64,000 nucleotides of DNA from Fragilariopsis cylindrus CCMP1102 (Eukaryota; Bacillariophyta; Bacillariophyceae; Bacillariales; Bacillariaceae): positions 248,001-312,000 of the forward strand of contig FMBT01000293.1 in assembly GCA_900095095.1 (NCBI GenBank), written 5' to 3'. The notes under the pieces were generated by a model. That model was not told the origin of the DNA. It searched no databases and worked only from the letters and a program-made list of their open reading frames with translations. The stretch's first letter is position 1. Each line of letters starts with the position of its first letter. A program made the position numbers and the translations under genes. Positions 51,894-63,700 of this stretch are shown one piece after another.

Positions 51894-53278
51894 CTATTGA
51901 AAATAAGATTCGTCAGTTTCGCCACCTGTCCAAATACAGCCGAAGGCATCACCGCCCATTTCCTCTTCCACACTTTCTGTGGTCTTCTCTAAGCAGCTAC
52001 TCACGTAATCCTTCAGTACATTAACGTCAGAATCCAAAGTGGGTGGCTCCTCCCATGACTTAAAAGGGGTGATCGCTGCAGCACCAATTTCACGCAACAT
52101 TTTAAGTGCCAACTCTGGAGATGGGCGACCAAAAAATATCTGTTGTTCAATCGGAACCCATGCGAAGCTAAAATATTCTTCTCCTATAATTATTAATTGA
52201 CCGTCCATCCATTGATTATTGTTGAATCCGGTTTCTGCTACTTGTCCAAGTCCCTTGTGACGTGGAAGTTGTGATGTTCCCCACTTTTCTGCAGCATAAG
52301 GTGTGAGGTTGATGGGTTCTAAGTTTTCTTCAGTACTTGTACTCGTACTTGACGAAGGATCGTTACCAACAACATTCTTCATTCTTAATGGATTCAGATC
52401 AGCTTGGAAGGTTATTTCTCCACGAGGAACACTTTTATCCCCTGTTACCTTGTAAGCAATTAATTGATCACCTACGTAGGTAACATTAATCATCTCGTAT
52501 CCGTGTTGACCATATCTATTTTGTTTGTGAGGAGAAAGTAAAGACAAATCAGTGATATGTAAGTAAGCAGTTTCAATTGGTCTCGTGCTTATACCAATGT
52601 ATGGAATTTCAACGTGATGATAACAATAGTGAAAATTAGATCTAATACTCACTTTCCCACCCACAATCCATCAAGATTATATTGTGGTAGACAACTCCTT
52701 GCAGCAGACGCAAGCATACTGTGAATTCTAGCGTCACTTTCTCGCCCTTCCATCAGTGCCTTTTGAAGCTGTTCCAATTCAAATTTGTAGATCAGGTCTG
52801 GATCTTCCTTTCCTATTTGACGCAATTCTTGTCGAATCTCCTCTTCTTTCTCTCTTTCACCACTATCGATTGCTTCGAGTAGTCCAACCGAGAGTTTCTC
52901 CATAGATTCACGTAATTCCCAAAGATCGTCTCCATACTTCATAAAACGCTGTCTGTTCTCTTGTTCTTGTTCTATCCGTTGCTGTCGTTCTGATGACTGC
53001 TGAATCGATCCTAGATCTGTGAATTCGATTTGTCGTGAGTTGATTTGAATATGAGTATGGGGGAGGTTTTTGTTGTCGGCATCGCTGACGTCGGGCGACA
53101 TATTTTCATCTGGAGAGAAGGATGAAACATGGAGTGATGATGATGATGTTTTTGTCGTTTGCGTTTGGAATCTGCTGGTGTGTGTCACCAGAGAAAATGC
53201 ATTGGAAGATGTTATCAAAAGGAATACGAGCGAATGTCCGAATTGCATGATAGAAATCATTGTCAAAGGTCGAGGCAA
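51894..53278 (-). CDS. EXECUTER-like plastid protein, copy 1
   Basis: Two exons, 53278-52653 and 52515-51894, with a 137-bp intron (GTGAGT...AATAG) in phase 2, giving 415 residues. The signal peptide and NAFSLV motif indicate plastid import. A Glu/Gln-rich helical region (about 80-185) follows. Then comes a beta-rich domain: NLDGLWVGKYGQHGYEMINV (spanning the junction), KVTGDKSVPRGEITFQADL, LPRHKGLGQVAETGF, NQWMDGQLIII, EYFSFAWVPIEQQIFFGRPS. The VTGDxxVPRGxxTFxxDL pattern matches the DUF3506 domain of plant EXECUTER proteins, which sense singlet oxygen in thylakoids (family assignment by pattern). The second copy lies at 55965-57305 on the same strand. The two share the domain but little of the linkers. 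Role in the diatom plastid is inferred. Confidence 0.6.
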
Positions 53279-53944
53279 CTTGGAAAATTTATGTAGGGAA
53301 ATCGGGATACTTTCTTTCAGTTTGTTTACTTTTCAAAGTACTTCTGTTCCAAAATATGAAGTCATGAGGAAGCACTTTCTCCATCGCAATGCGTTTGCGT
53401 GGTACAGTTAGATATACTGGAACACAGAAAACCTAAGTTGACATCGATTTGATGATGTAATACGAAGTTTCCGACCCAAAAAAAGTTGTGTGAGTCATGC
53501 TTTTGACTTGTGGAGTTCGTATGTTCGATGACGTAACGTCATTCGTACTTAAAAGTATATATAAATTAAAGATGACGTATATTGTGGGCGGTACAAAATT
53601 GTACGCACTTTCTTCTAATAGATGTTACTTAACAGTCGCGAATACAATGTCTTGCATGGACAGTATCCATAACTAACGTTACTCGAACCAGCCATTTTAG
53701 AGCAGGGAAAAAAAAGGAAAAAAAGGGGTCACACATCAAGCAGCGAGAACTGCTCTGTCGTGATCAGCAAGACGTCTACAGTAATGTAAGATTAAGATGC
53801 GTCGATGAATGTGTGCTGTGTCTTGTTACCGACGGCGACGGATATCGAAATTACAAAGAAACCACAACATAATCACCGAACTACTGCATCCGCCAACATA
53901 TACTACCCGTCAGCAAACCAAGAACAAATATAGCAAATAGTACG
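53279..53944. other. Divergent intergenic region
   Basis: About 670 bp between the first EXECUTER-like gene (-) and RRP8 (+). No repeat or RNA gene is recognised. Confidence 0.5.
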
Positions 53945-55361
53945 ATGGGAAAGATTGTTAGTAAGAAACCAAAAGACGAATCGAAGGCGGGTCACAAAAG
54001 GAGAGAATTAAAAGCAAAAACTGGTAACAGTAATAAGAAACGCAAGACGTCTGGTGGGCCGGATGCTCCGTCGTCTACGACTACTTCGCCCGGCGGCAGC
54101 AGCGAAAAATGGAGTAAAAGCAAAAAAAAGAGGATGAGAAAAATGATGGCCAAGCAAGAAACTGATACGTCTAAAGCGACAAAAAATAGTAACAATAACG
54201 ACGGAACTACTCTTCATGATAATACTTCATCGGACTCTCTGACGTTACCGACTACTACAACAACAACAACGACAACGAATAGTAGTAGCAAAAATAATAA
54301 TAGTAACAGAAACAGCAAAAACTCTGTCCAGGATGCATTCAAGGCACGCCTGGCAGGATCACGTTTTCGTATCCTCAATGAGGAATTGTATACAAATACA
54401 TCTACAAATTCATATGATAAATTTAAAGCAAATCCTGAACTATTTGAACAATATCATGATGGGTTTCGTCATCAGGTAGAATCATGGCCAGAAAATCCTG
54501 TTGATATTATGGTAAATTCATTAACAACTACGTACAAGAATAAGAAAACAACGACACCGTTTGTAGTTGCAGGTAAGAAGATGATATCAATCAAAAGAAA
54601 CAACGCGTCTTTGGATCATTTTTTTTTCTTCTTTCGATTATATTAATTTCATACAAGATTAGATACATTCCACTCACCTTCAGCTTGCTTACACTTCGAT
54701 TCTATTGACGCCGTTAGATTTTGGATGTGGAGAAGCTGAACTCGCAAAGGATCTATCAAATATCAAAAGAACACAACCAAAGCAAAATAGTAAGAAGAAG
54801 AAGAAAAGTGGAGAAGAAGACGATGAAGATGATGATGACGACAACGACGAACAATTGTTATTTAAAGTACACTCATTTGATCTTGTTTCTCCTAATAAAT
54901 TTGTAACAGCATGCGATATGTCTAATGTACCACTTGAAGATAAGTCAGTTGATGTTTGTGTATTTTGCTTATCATTGATGGGAACTAACTTGGCTGATTT
55001 TATTAGAGAGGCACATCGTGTATTAAAAAATGATGGCCGTGTCCAGATTGCTGAGGTTCGTTCTAGGATTGAATATAGTTTCTCTAAAAAAGGAGCACCA
55101 AAGGCTACTACAAAGAATAATACCAACAACAACAAAAATTACAAAAACAATAAAGAATCTGACAAAAATAGTACTAAAGTTGAAAAGACAGAGGGGACCT
55201 TAGACGAGTTTATTGGTGTACTTGGAAAGCTCGGATTTGAATGTGTACGAACCGATCGGACTAATACAATGTTTTTACTTCTTGAATTAAAAAAGAATGG
55301 AAAAAACCCGAGTAAGAAACTTGAGTTTTCTGCCAAACCTTGTATCTACAAGAGGCGATAA
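53945..55361 (+). CDS. RRP8: Ribosomal RNA-processing protein 8 (rRNA m1A methyltransferase)
   Basis: Two exons, 53945-54572 and 54718-55361, with a 145-bp intron (GTAAGA...GTTAG) in phase 1, giving 423 residues. The N-terminal 120 residues are Lys/Ser/Thr-rich with nucleolar-type basic clusters. The family core begins with KARLAGSRFRILNEELYTNT, then EQYHDGFRHQVESWPENPVD. Motif I spans the junction (VVADFGCGEAELAKDL), then VHSFDLVS, VTACDMSNVPLEDKSVDVCV, CLSLMGTNLADFIREAHRVL and QIAEVRSRI. These are diagnostic of RRP8, the nucleolar Rossmann-fold enzyme that makes m1A in the large-subunit rRNA. The tail is Asn/Lys-rich and ends AKPCIYKRR. The gene is flanked by two EXECUTER-like genes on the opposite strand. 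Confidence 0.93.
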
Positions 55362-55964
55362 AATAATTAATCAATAATGAAAAATGACGATCCGTTCTAT
55401 TCTGTCCATCGTTTAATTGTTCTTCTAAAGCAAGTTGCAAGTTGCAAGTTGCAAGTTCTCTACTTTACAAAGCATCAAATCCTAGCTAGCGTGCAATATG
55501 TTCTCTACTTTACAAAGCATCAAATCCTAGCTAGCGTGCAATAAAATGCCCGCCCCATACTAGTCTTCTAATTAAAAGAGTTTACCTCATATATTTAACT
55601 TAAAAATTGAATTTAATTGAATTTAATATAACATATTTATTTTATTATACATTTGTTTATTTCGAAGAAATATATTTATACATGGTATTATTTGTACATT
55701 TGAGATGCTTAAACAGGGGTAATAATTTTAATACTATTATTAAAACTAACACCCCTGTCTTATTACTAGTAGCTCCCTGTTTGGTTTTTTTGAATAGTAT
55801 ACAGTACGAGGCATAATACGTGGCTTTTTGTTGATGTTACAATAGCGGCCGCTTATTATTTTGGGTAGCGTTGTAAGTTTATGGTGCCTGCTTCTTTAGG
55901 ACTCAAATTGAAAAATGTTTTGGTTTTGGTTTCGTGTTCATGTTCTATTGAATACAGTACAGTA
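55362..55964. other. Convergent intergenic with short tandem repeats
   Basis: About 600 bp between RRP8 (+) and EXECUTER-like copy 2 (-). It holds the tandem duplication at 55455-55544 and AT-rich sequence. No gene. Confidence 0.5.
55434..55544. repeat. Heptamer tandem run followed by a 45-bp tandem duplication
   Basis: Four copies of a GCAAGTT heptamer lead directly into a unit starting GTTCTCTACTTTACAAAGCA and ending GTGCAATA, present at 55455-55499 and again at 55500-55544 (period 45, with only the terminal base differing). It includes a CTAGCTAGC word common in this genome. Local replication slippage is the simplest explanation. Confidence 0.9.
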
Positions 55965-57305
55965 TTACTCCCAACAACCGTCTTGATAGTAACAATTACT
56001 GTCAGCAGTATTAGTAATAGTAGTAGCAGGACTATCAGTATCATAATTGATATCGTCGTCGATGTTAAGTTCGACTTCCATATCATCTTCGATGTGTTCA
56101 GTTTCTTCCCAGCATTTTTCTAAAAATGAACGTGCACCTGATGTGTGTTCCTTTTTCTTTTCGTCCTTCATTAATTTTAGTATCAATTCAGGTGTCGGAC
56201 GACCAAAGAAAACTTGATGTCCAATTGGTAACCATGCAAAACTAAAGTATTCATTCACTAATATAAGTTGCCCATCCATCCATTGACTATCTTGATATCC
56301 CTTTGATGCGACCTGTCCGATACCAGCAAATCGTTGCAGGTACTTACATCCCCATTGCTTTGCAGCAGAATCACCTAATTCAATAGGAGATAAAACCTGT
56401 GGTGAAGCATCATTTTGTTGTTGTTGTTGTTGATATTCTTGCGGTTGTTTGTTATTGTTGTTATTATCATAACGATTTGAGTTATTTAATGGTTCATTAC
56501 TGTTATTGTTGTTGTTCTTAAAGCCCAATTGTGGACTTAAATCAACACGGAAAGTTTCAGCACCTCGTGGTACGTGTTTTGTTCCTGATGTTACTTTATG
56601 TGCCAATAATGTATCCCCCGCATACGTTATATTAATCATTTCATATTCTTGATCACCATATTTACCAACCCATAATCCTTCTAAATCAAATTGTGGTAAT
56701 GCTGAACGTGCCTCCATAGCAAGTTCATGAAACCGTTGCGCATCAAACATATTACCATCCTGTTCCGCTAATTCCTTACGTTCTAATGAAACAGTATAAA
56801 CAAATTCAGCATCAACTTGTTGTGTTTTCATTATAGAACGTTCCAATTCTTGTACCTTCTTGCTGATTGACGATGATGAATATTCAGATCCTCTTGTTTC
56901 TTCTTCGTCTTCTTCATCGTATTCTTCTTCTGCTTCTCGTCGTGCTTCTTGTAATTCTAGTCGCATACCAAGTACTTGATGACGCAATCGATGCAAATCA
57001 TCACCGGTAACAAACTTTATATCATTGTCACTGTCACTACTCGATGACGATTCATGCTGTACATGATTTTGTGAGTGATGAGAAGAAGAGGAAGAGTCGT
57101 CACTGTCACCGCCATCGTCTCTTCCTTGTGGATTGAAATCATCAAAGAAATAATTTCCAGAAGAAAAACTTGATATCACGTTGAGGTAAGTAGGAGCTCT
57201 ACTACTAGTAGCACGTGCTGGAATTGTAGAAAATCCATTCACATCGTTTTGGATAGTCAGGTACGAGACGAATACACTGATCAACAAGTTGCTACGTTTC
57301 ATCAT
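55965..57305 (-). CDS. EXECUTER-like plastid protein, copy 2
   Basis: A 446-residue single-exon protein. The signal peptide is followed by VNGFSTIP, a plastid cleavage motif. A Ser/Asp-rich linker, then a Glu-rich helical region, precedes the shared domain: QFDLEGLWVGKYGDQEYEMI, SGTKHVPRGAETFRVDL, AAKQWGCKYLQRFAGIGQVA, DSQWMDGQLILVNEYFSFAW and HQVFFGRPTPELILKL. It matches copy 1 at 51894-53278 in domain order, but it has no intron at the WVGK|Y point where copy 1 has one. An Asn/Gln-rich insert (about 275-320) interrupts the domain. The VTSGT...VPRG pattern is the DUF3506 (EXECUTER) signature (by pattern). It may be a duplicate formed through an RNA intermediate or by intron loss. Confidence 0.6.
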   Translation of the reverse strand: MMKRSNLLISVFVSYLTIQNDVNGFSTIPARATSSRAPTYLNVISSFSSGNYFFDDFNPQGRDDGGDSDDSSSSSHHSQNHVQHESSSSSDSDNDIKFVTGDDLHRLRHQVLGMRLELQEARREAEEEYDEEDEEETRGSEYSSSSISKKVQELERSIMKTQQVDAEFVYTVSLERKELAEQDGNMFDAQRFHELAMEARSALPQFDLEGLWVGKYGDQEYEMINITYAGDTLLAHKVTSGTKHVPRGAETFRVDLSPQLGFKNNNNNSNEPLNNSNRYDNNNNNKQPQEYQQQQQQNDASPQVLSPIELGDSAAKQWGCKYLQRFAGIGQVASKGYQDSQWMDGQLILVNEYFSFAWLPIGHQVFFGRPTPELILKLMKDEKKKEHTSGARSFLEKCWEETEHIEDDMEVELNIDDDINYDTDSPATTITNTADSNCYYQDGCWE

Positions 57306-58692
57306 GATTAATTTGATTGATTGCTTTCCTTCTTTTACTTTCTATATTCGATTTCTTATTTCAAAATTCTCAACTTATGTATACCGTTTACCGGTAGCAG
57401 CAAACCTTTTGGTGGTTAATAGTGTGTGTATATTTTTTTGTTGAGGTTTTTGTTTTCGGTGGTAGGTTAATACGAAGTACTTCAAGTAGTGGAGTCAGTC
57501 AGTTTTCTGCCGCCGAGAAGAATGATCAGAAAGTTTGTGTTGTTAGATAGAGCGAACTTGAACTTGTTTATGTTGTCTGACTTGGCAAGAACAAATAATA
57601 CTTCACACTTACTTCACGAAACGTATCCATCATACAATCATCGAAACCCGGCGAAAATTCAACACGACACATGCCAAAGAAAAGAAAGCATGAGAGTTTC
57701 GATCGTAGGAGATTTCGACACGAAATTAACCGAAATCTAGGAAGTACGTGGTCAATAATCTCGATGTCAAGTATAAATCGCGTCAAAGAATAATGACGAC
57801 ATTCACAGTAAGTACAATATTTCAAAAAAATTGTTCCATCATTTTGATTGGCTGAAAAAGATTTGATAGCAACAACTAAAAAAAAAAAGCGTTAAATTGT
57901 ATTTTTGGCTCATAACCTTTTCTACTTCGAAGTATAATCCATTCATTTTTGAAGTTTTCTACTTATTACTGTACCACTTTTTAAGATTTTTACTGCTTGT
58001 TACCACTTTTTACGGAGTACTTGTAGTACAGTATGTCACCATACAGTAACTGCCTAGCACTGCTTGACAAAGGTCCACCTACTAGTAGTACAAGAAAGCT
58101 ATTTATGATGGTACAGATAAGGCCACATTATCGTGCCAATTGTTGTACTTGATAAGACGTCCAGTCAGGTTGAAGATGAAATGAAACAAGAAAGAACGCG
58201 ATGGCTGGGGCTGTCCAGCAATTATTGAGAAGAAACAAGATGAAAGTCTTTAATTTATCTTCCTGGATTCAATCGCTGTTCCTGCCAGTAGTAGATAATA
58301 GTACTGCGGGAGTTGAGAATGCGAAACGGTGACTACGAACGACGCTTCATAGCCCGATTTTATATCAAAAAAGTGTACCGGAGTGGGAGTACTAACGTTA
58401 CTACAAATATAATTATCTTTATATATTATTTTTGATAGGTGATATTCAGATTTGATTATTTCAGAAGTGATTGATTAATACGAATACAGTAAAAGATCTA
58501 GAAGAGAAAGTGAGGGTGTCGATGGATGGATGAATCCCAATGAGATATCACTGGGTTCTGATTTCAACTTGATTGTGTACGCACGCGTATATACGTGCAT
58601 TTAACTGAAGGAGGAGACCAAATATAGTCGGTATCAACCCAACCTTAAACGTAAGCGACACGTATATATCAAAGAATGAAGTAACATTATTA
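57306..58692. other. Large intergenic, no gene recognised
   Basis: About 1.4 kb. An 83-codon frame (57489-57740, + strand) has no domain, and the other frames are short. It presumably includes the copy 2 promoter. No RNA gene or element is recognised. Confidence 0.5.
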
Positions 58693-58876
58693 TTACGCTA
58701 TGATGTTTTTGCTATTGTTGCTGTTGTTGTTGTTGTTGTTGTTGGACAAGGATGATTTTTCACTTGAGGAAGTGCCGTCTGAAGTTTTGTTCGAAGCCAA
58801 TCTATTCTTAAGAGTGACGTTAGACACTATGTTGGGAGACTATCAAATTGATGGACGGTGATGTAAGGTCGGACAT
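58693..58876 (-). CDS. Possible small protein, frame-broken, Asn-rich tail
   Basis: ATG at 58876 opens MSDLTSPSINLIVSQH. After a one-base change near 58830 the adjacent frame reads VSNVTLKNRLASNKTSDGTS and continues to an eight-Asn run before TAA at 58693. The amino-acid composition is polar and protein-like in both segments and low-complexity at the end. It is too short to identify. It may be a decayed or mis-assembled gene, or chance. Confidence 0.25.
58715..58743. repeat. Short (TTG)n microsatellite
   Basis: A run of TTG triplets that encodes the Asn stretch on the minus strand. Confidence 0.85.
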
Positions 58877-59516
58877 ATTCACTTTCTTTTGTCAAAAATG
58901 ACATCCAAAATGGATTTAGGAAGAGTTTATTTCTGATTTTATGTCACCTATCTATTTGTTTCGAAAAATCTTTCAGCTTTTTGTTCTGGTGTTACATCTT
59001 ATATTACGTCTAGTTTGGCTTAGATAAAAACACGCCCATTTGTTTGGGATTATGAATTATAAGATTGGGATGTGTCAGAGTCCAACGGCAACAACAAACT
59101 TGCTGCTGCTGCTGCGTTTATTATTTCTTTGTGAGATAATAATTCAATTCCTTCCAGCCAAATCCCTCTCTCACCAAATGATTTTCTCTCCTTTCATTTT
59201 TTTCATTAGTACGTTCTTCGCCTATGCAATAAATAATTAAATTTAGTCCAGCGACAAATGAATTAAATTGTGTCATTTCGAGTCGGATGAAGTTAGTTAG
59301 TGAAGACTCGAATGTAAGCGCATGATAACAGATTGACAATGTGACGATTTTAGAAGAAGTTAGCTACGAGGGTAGTAAGCCGTCAAGTTATAGATAGATA
59401 GATAAGATAGGTTAGCTACTTAATATCATATTATTTTTACATTGTCAGATTCAATTCTATTTCATTTTTTGAAACCCGTTTTTTTAATCTTTATATATTC
59501 GGACATACCATCATAT
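58877..59516. other. Intergenic, no gene recognised
   Basis: About 640 bp, AT-rich, with a short TAGATAGATAGA run near 59390. No gene is recognised. Confidence 0.5.
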
Positions 59517-60248
59517 TCAACCAAAAGATGCTATTCGTTCCGTTAACGCTGTGAAAATAACACCAATCATCATGAGTGCAGCTGCTACTACGACGGGATT
59601 ATCGCCAGAATTTCACTTGGCATTTTTAAGAATTGGTATTGCTGGTTCCTTCTGTCGGCCTCCTTTTTTCTCCGATTTGTTGTCAACAAGCCAATCATTG
59701 AATAACCATCTCTCAAAGCCTCTGTCTGGTTGATTTTTAGATTGTATTTCATTGTCAGATTTATCGGTATCTGTACTGCTATTAATCCCCATCACAGAAC
59801 CCTCTGTTAGTAGCGATGAGTTCTCATCAACGGAACCAATTATTTGAGACGTCTCTGACATTAAGCCTGAAGAAGACTCCAACGACGATGACGACGATGA
59901 TGATAGTTCGGATGCTTTCAATTCATCAAGATAATTTTTGACGTCTCCCTTTTTTTTCGAAATTGCTAGCTTCGTACGGCTGACAGGTACTACTTGTTTT
60001 TCCCATACGAAATAACACACAACAGAAAGAATTGCAATTACACCCATTCCAATTAAAGTTTCGGTTTGTGGTATAACGGCTTCGTAAACTCCAGATGGTT
60101 GTTCCATTATCGCATTAACATTATTATCGGGAAGAAGAGTCAATGAACGAATTTTGCTATTAATAATCCTGGTTCCGACCGATGATGTTGATTGATGATT
60201 ACGAATGGAAGGAGTCACAAACGAGGCCAGTAAAGAATAATGTTTCAT
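59517..60248 (-). CDS. Plastid-type two-helix membrane protein with one in-frame UGA
   Basis: ATG 60248. The first 211 residues run to TGA at 59613-59615. The same frame then stays open for 31 further codons to a second TGA at 59517-59519. Upstream of the first UGA: an N-terminal region (possibly a targeting peptide), a transmembrane helix with VIPQTETLIGMGVIAILSVV at about 60-80, a basic segment (VPVSRTKLAISKKKGDVKNY), a Ser-rich acidic linker and RWLFNDWLVDN. Downstream of it: NSGDNPVVVAAALMMIGVIF and TALTERIASFG, which looks like a genuine second membrane helix and C-terminus. Typical explanations are a UGG-to-UGA change, readthrough, or selenocysteine insertion. I do not recognise the family. 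Confidence 0.6.
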
Positions 60249-60705
60249 TCTGACGAAATATAATACTACAGTGTTCTTGTTCTACCGTAATACAATGTAC
60301 TGTTTCAGTACACTTGATTATTTCGTCGTAGCTGCTTTAAGTGGATCTATCAGTTTGCTTGCCGTAAAGTTGTTTTTATATCGTTGCCATTGTTGATCGG
60401 GATCTCATCTCAACTCCAATAGCGACACAACGTACCGCTGCACTTCAGTAGCACAACAACAGAAACAGCTCGCTTTATTGATGATTCATTCTTCATTATG
60501 AATGAATAAAACGCAGAGCTTTCTAACTTTCAAATCCCTAAAAGTGAGGGGGCCCCCAAAATAAAAACAACGTTTTGGTTATAAAATTCGTACAGTACCC
60601 CCCCAAAAAAACATTACTAGTATTTGTTAGTGTTATATATAATAACAACTTTAGCATCAAGTATCTATCAACGTAACTAAATAGGCAATTATTATGAATG
60701 AAGGT
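60249..60705. other. Intergenic region
   Basis: About 460 bp between two minus-strand genes. It contains short homopolymer runs (CCCCCC near 60600) and no gene. Confidence 0.5.
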
Positions 60706-63700
60706 TTATAGTTTTTCTCTATAAGTAGAAAATTTTTCCTTCAAAAGATGACTGTAGTGTTCAACAGATTGGGATGAACATTTCAAATCTTTAACCAATG
60801 AATTAAGTTCGAGAAAAACATCAGAAAGAAATGCAGGACGTTCTAGTGCAATCTCATTCGATTGGGGATTAGTTACAATCGTAAAACCAGCTGATTTTTC
60901 TTTTATCATACCTTTATGGAAACAAATGGTAGAATTACAGAACATATTCCCGTTGCCCCCATAAATTTGATACTCACAGTTGGGTTTACAAATCAATTCG
61001 TCATATATTGTTGATAGTTGTTTGTCCTTAACTAACATTAAGGTCTTCTCTTCTCCGAAATGAAGATTGATACGATGAGTTTTTTCTTCGTCAATATGTG
61101 TATCGGTGCTTGCTCCAGGTGGATATATCAACATTTTATCACCTTTTGAAGTATCTGGATTATTTTTCCACTTTTTAATTAGAAAACAGATAATGGGTGC
61201 TATATTTTTGAAATTGTGAAGAATCTTGTCAGCCCCTCCTCCTTTTAAGTTCAATTGAATGTACGCACCATCTTGAATGGTTCTTTTGTGAAATAAAGCG
61301 GTAACATCGTTTTTTGTGAGAAGCTTCTGATCCAATAATAACATAATTTCCTTGATTAAAGCTACCACCAAATTGTCTGTACTAACACCCTTTGATGGAG
61401 AATAAACAAAGCCACCACAAATGTAAGGACGTACAAATCTTTTATTATACTCAACATCATGCAATACTTCAGTTGTGGGGGTTTTGGTGGGTTTTTGATG
61501 ATCAAACAGGTAAGTACTGGTAGGTGTGATGCCGTCCTAAACAAAAGAATATAATACAATACAATAAATGGGTAAGAGTATATATAAAACAACATGATGA
61601 CGAGGATGACGACGAAAGAACAAATACAGGTGGGTGTCGAAGAATTGTGTTGTCGTCGTCGTCCTCGTCGACGAATAGATAAAATCGACAAGTAGAGGAA
61701 ATGACAGAGTGTGTAACGCACACCGCATACGACAACGATGATAACAACGACAATAAAGTGCATTCACTACACGACACAACAAAAACAAAACATGAAATAT
61801 AGACTTACTTTTTGTTTCTCTCCTTCCTTCCGCTCCGACATTTCTTCTGCTCTTTTTCTTTTCTTCTCTTCTTGTAGCGCCTTCTGCTTCGACATTTCTT
61901 CTGCTCTTTTTCTTTTCTTCTCTTCTTGTAGCACCTTCTGCTTCGACATTTCTTCTGCTCTTTTTCTTTTCTTCTCTTCTTGTAGCGCCTTCTGCTTTGA
62001 TATCTCTTTTGCTTTTTTTCTTTTCTTCTCTTCTTGTAGCACCTTCTGCTTCGACATTTCTTCTGCTCTTTTTCTTTTCTTCTCTTCTCGCGCAGCTGTT
62101 AGCAAATCAGCTACTTCGGTGGTGAAATGTCGGTCACATCGTCCACCTTGTCTGGCAGCCTTACCACAGTCTTCGAAATCGCATCGCTTCCCTGCCGGTC
62201 CATGTGCACTGCATAGTCCAGCCTTTCTTGAAGGCTTTATGCATCCGGGGTGATTGCATTGCTTGCATTTGGCTCCGTGAGCTACGCACAGACCGCCCTG
62301 TACAACGTTATTGTCGCAATCTCCAACCGTACATTTACCTCTTCGATATACGCGTTTGCTGGTTCCACCATCGACTTTGATAGATTCATCATCATCACTG
62401 TCATCAACATCACCATGCTGACCGGAACGAGAATCAACAAAGAATGGATGCAAGTAAATACAAACAATACATAGAAGGCAGAGAGGAGTGAGTACGGTAC
62501 GTACAAGAAACACACACACACACACACACACAACGTCACGGTACGTACAAGAATCACACACACACACACACACAACGTCATCGAATAACAATACAAATAT
62601 TAACGTACCGTTTCAATAAGTGAATCTTTTGTTGATATAAACTTTTTGAACGAGACACTGTTCCAGCGATTTTGGATGTGCCTTTCTGACCTAGTTGAAT
62701 TGAAACACTTCTCAGATATTTCAACCCATCTATTCCCAAGCTTCTTGTGACCTTCCCATAGTAACAAGTCATCTTCACGACTGAACGGAAGATGATTGAT
62801 GTTTGGATTTAATTGATTGCGCCAACGAACCATAATTTGCGGCCCTACTCGACCAGGTAGGCGTTGAGCAAGATCATGCCATAGTCTAAACGGCTGCTCT
62901 GACGAATTTGTCACAGCATCAATAACGATAGAATCTTCTTGATCGGTCCACTGCACTTTAAGAACAGCTCTTGCAATCCATGCTTCTGCTGCCGCGTCGT
63001 CGTTGCTGCCGTCGTCCTTCTTTGAAGCCTTCCCTGAAGCAACACCACTTTCTTCGTTGCCTTCTCCGGTTGTTTTCTGACCATCGACACCGTCACTTGG
63101 TGCCGGTTGATCTCTATTATTTCTTGCATCGGCTTTAGCTGAAGCTACCAATTTCACTGTCGGTTCTTCTTCTTTTTTGGTGATGATACCTGTCGTCGAA
63201 TAATCAGTTTTCTTTGTATTATTTCCATCTAACATTCTATTAATTGTTCTTGCTAATAATCCCATATCAATTCCACCACCTGAATTTTCATCTATCAGTG
63301 CTTCTGCTGTTGTCGCCGCCTTCTTCTTTGTTGGGGGTGGTACAATAACCACTCCATCTTCATCGCTGTTGTTGCTGTTGTTGTTGATGAGAAGATTCGA
63401 CCTTTCGATAGCCGATGCAGCTGTTGCAGCTGTGACTTTACCATCGGGATCGTAAATGACAGGATGTAGTGGTGGATTCGATGGTGGATGTAGTGATGTC
63501 TTCGACGACAAAGAAGACATTCCATTATTACCGGAAGGTAAGGTCGAGTAGAGGTCATTTTCTTTTTCATTGTTGTCGTTATCATTATTGTTGTTATCTG
63601 CCTTGACTTGTGTGATCTTGTTGGAATCCGAAGTATCTATCATTGTGGTAGTAGTAGTAGTAGTAGTAGCGTCGTGATTTTCTCTGTTGTCGTCGTCGTC

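Noticed and set aside
60706-61536. Treating exon 3 of the Myb/zinc-finger gene as a separate gene
   Set aside because: There is no ATG near its beginning, and a clean TTTAG acceptor in phase 0 matches the GTAAGT donor of exon 2. Still to be proven by cDNA.
61738-62253. Plus-strand 171-residue frame with repeated Ser-Cys-Phe blocks
   Set aside because: It is the antisense shadow of the Lys/Glu repeats of the minus-strand gene, and has no independent coding support.
62494-62579. CRISPR-like repeat-spacer pattern
   Set aside because: Only two tandem copies with CA microsatellites, inside an intron of a eukaryotic gene, with no cas genes.
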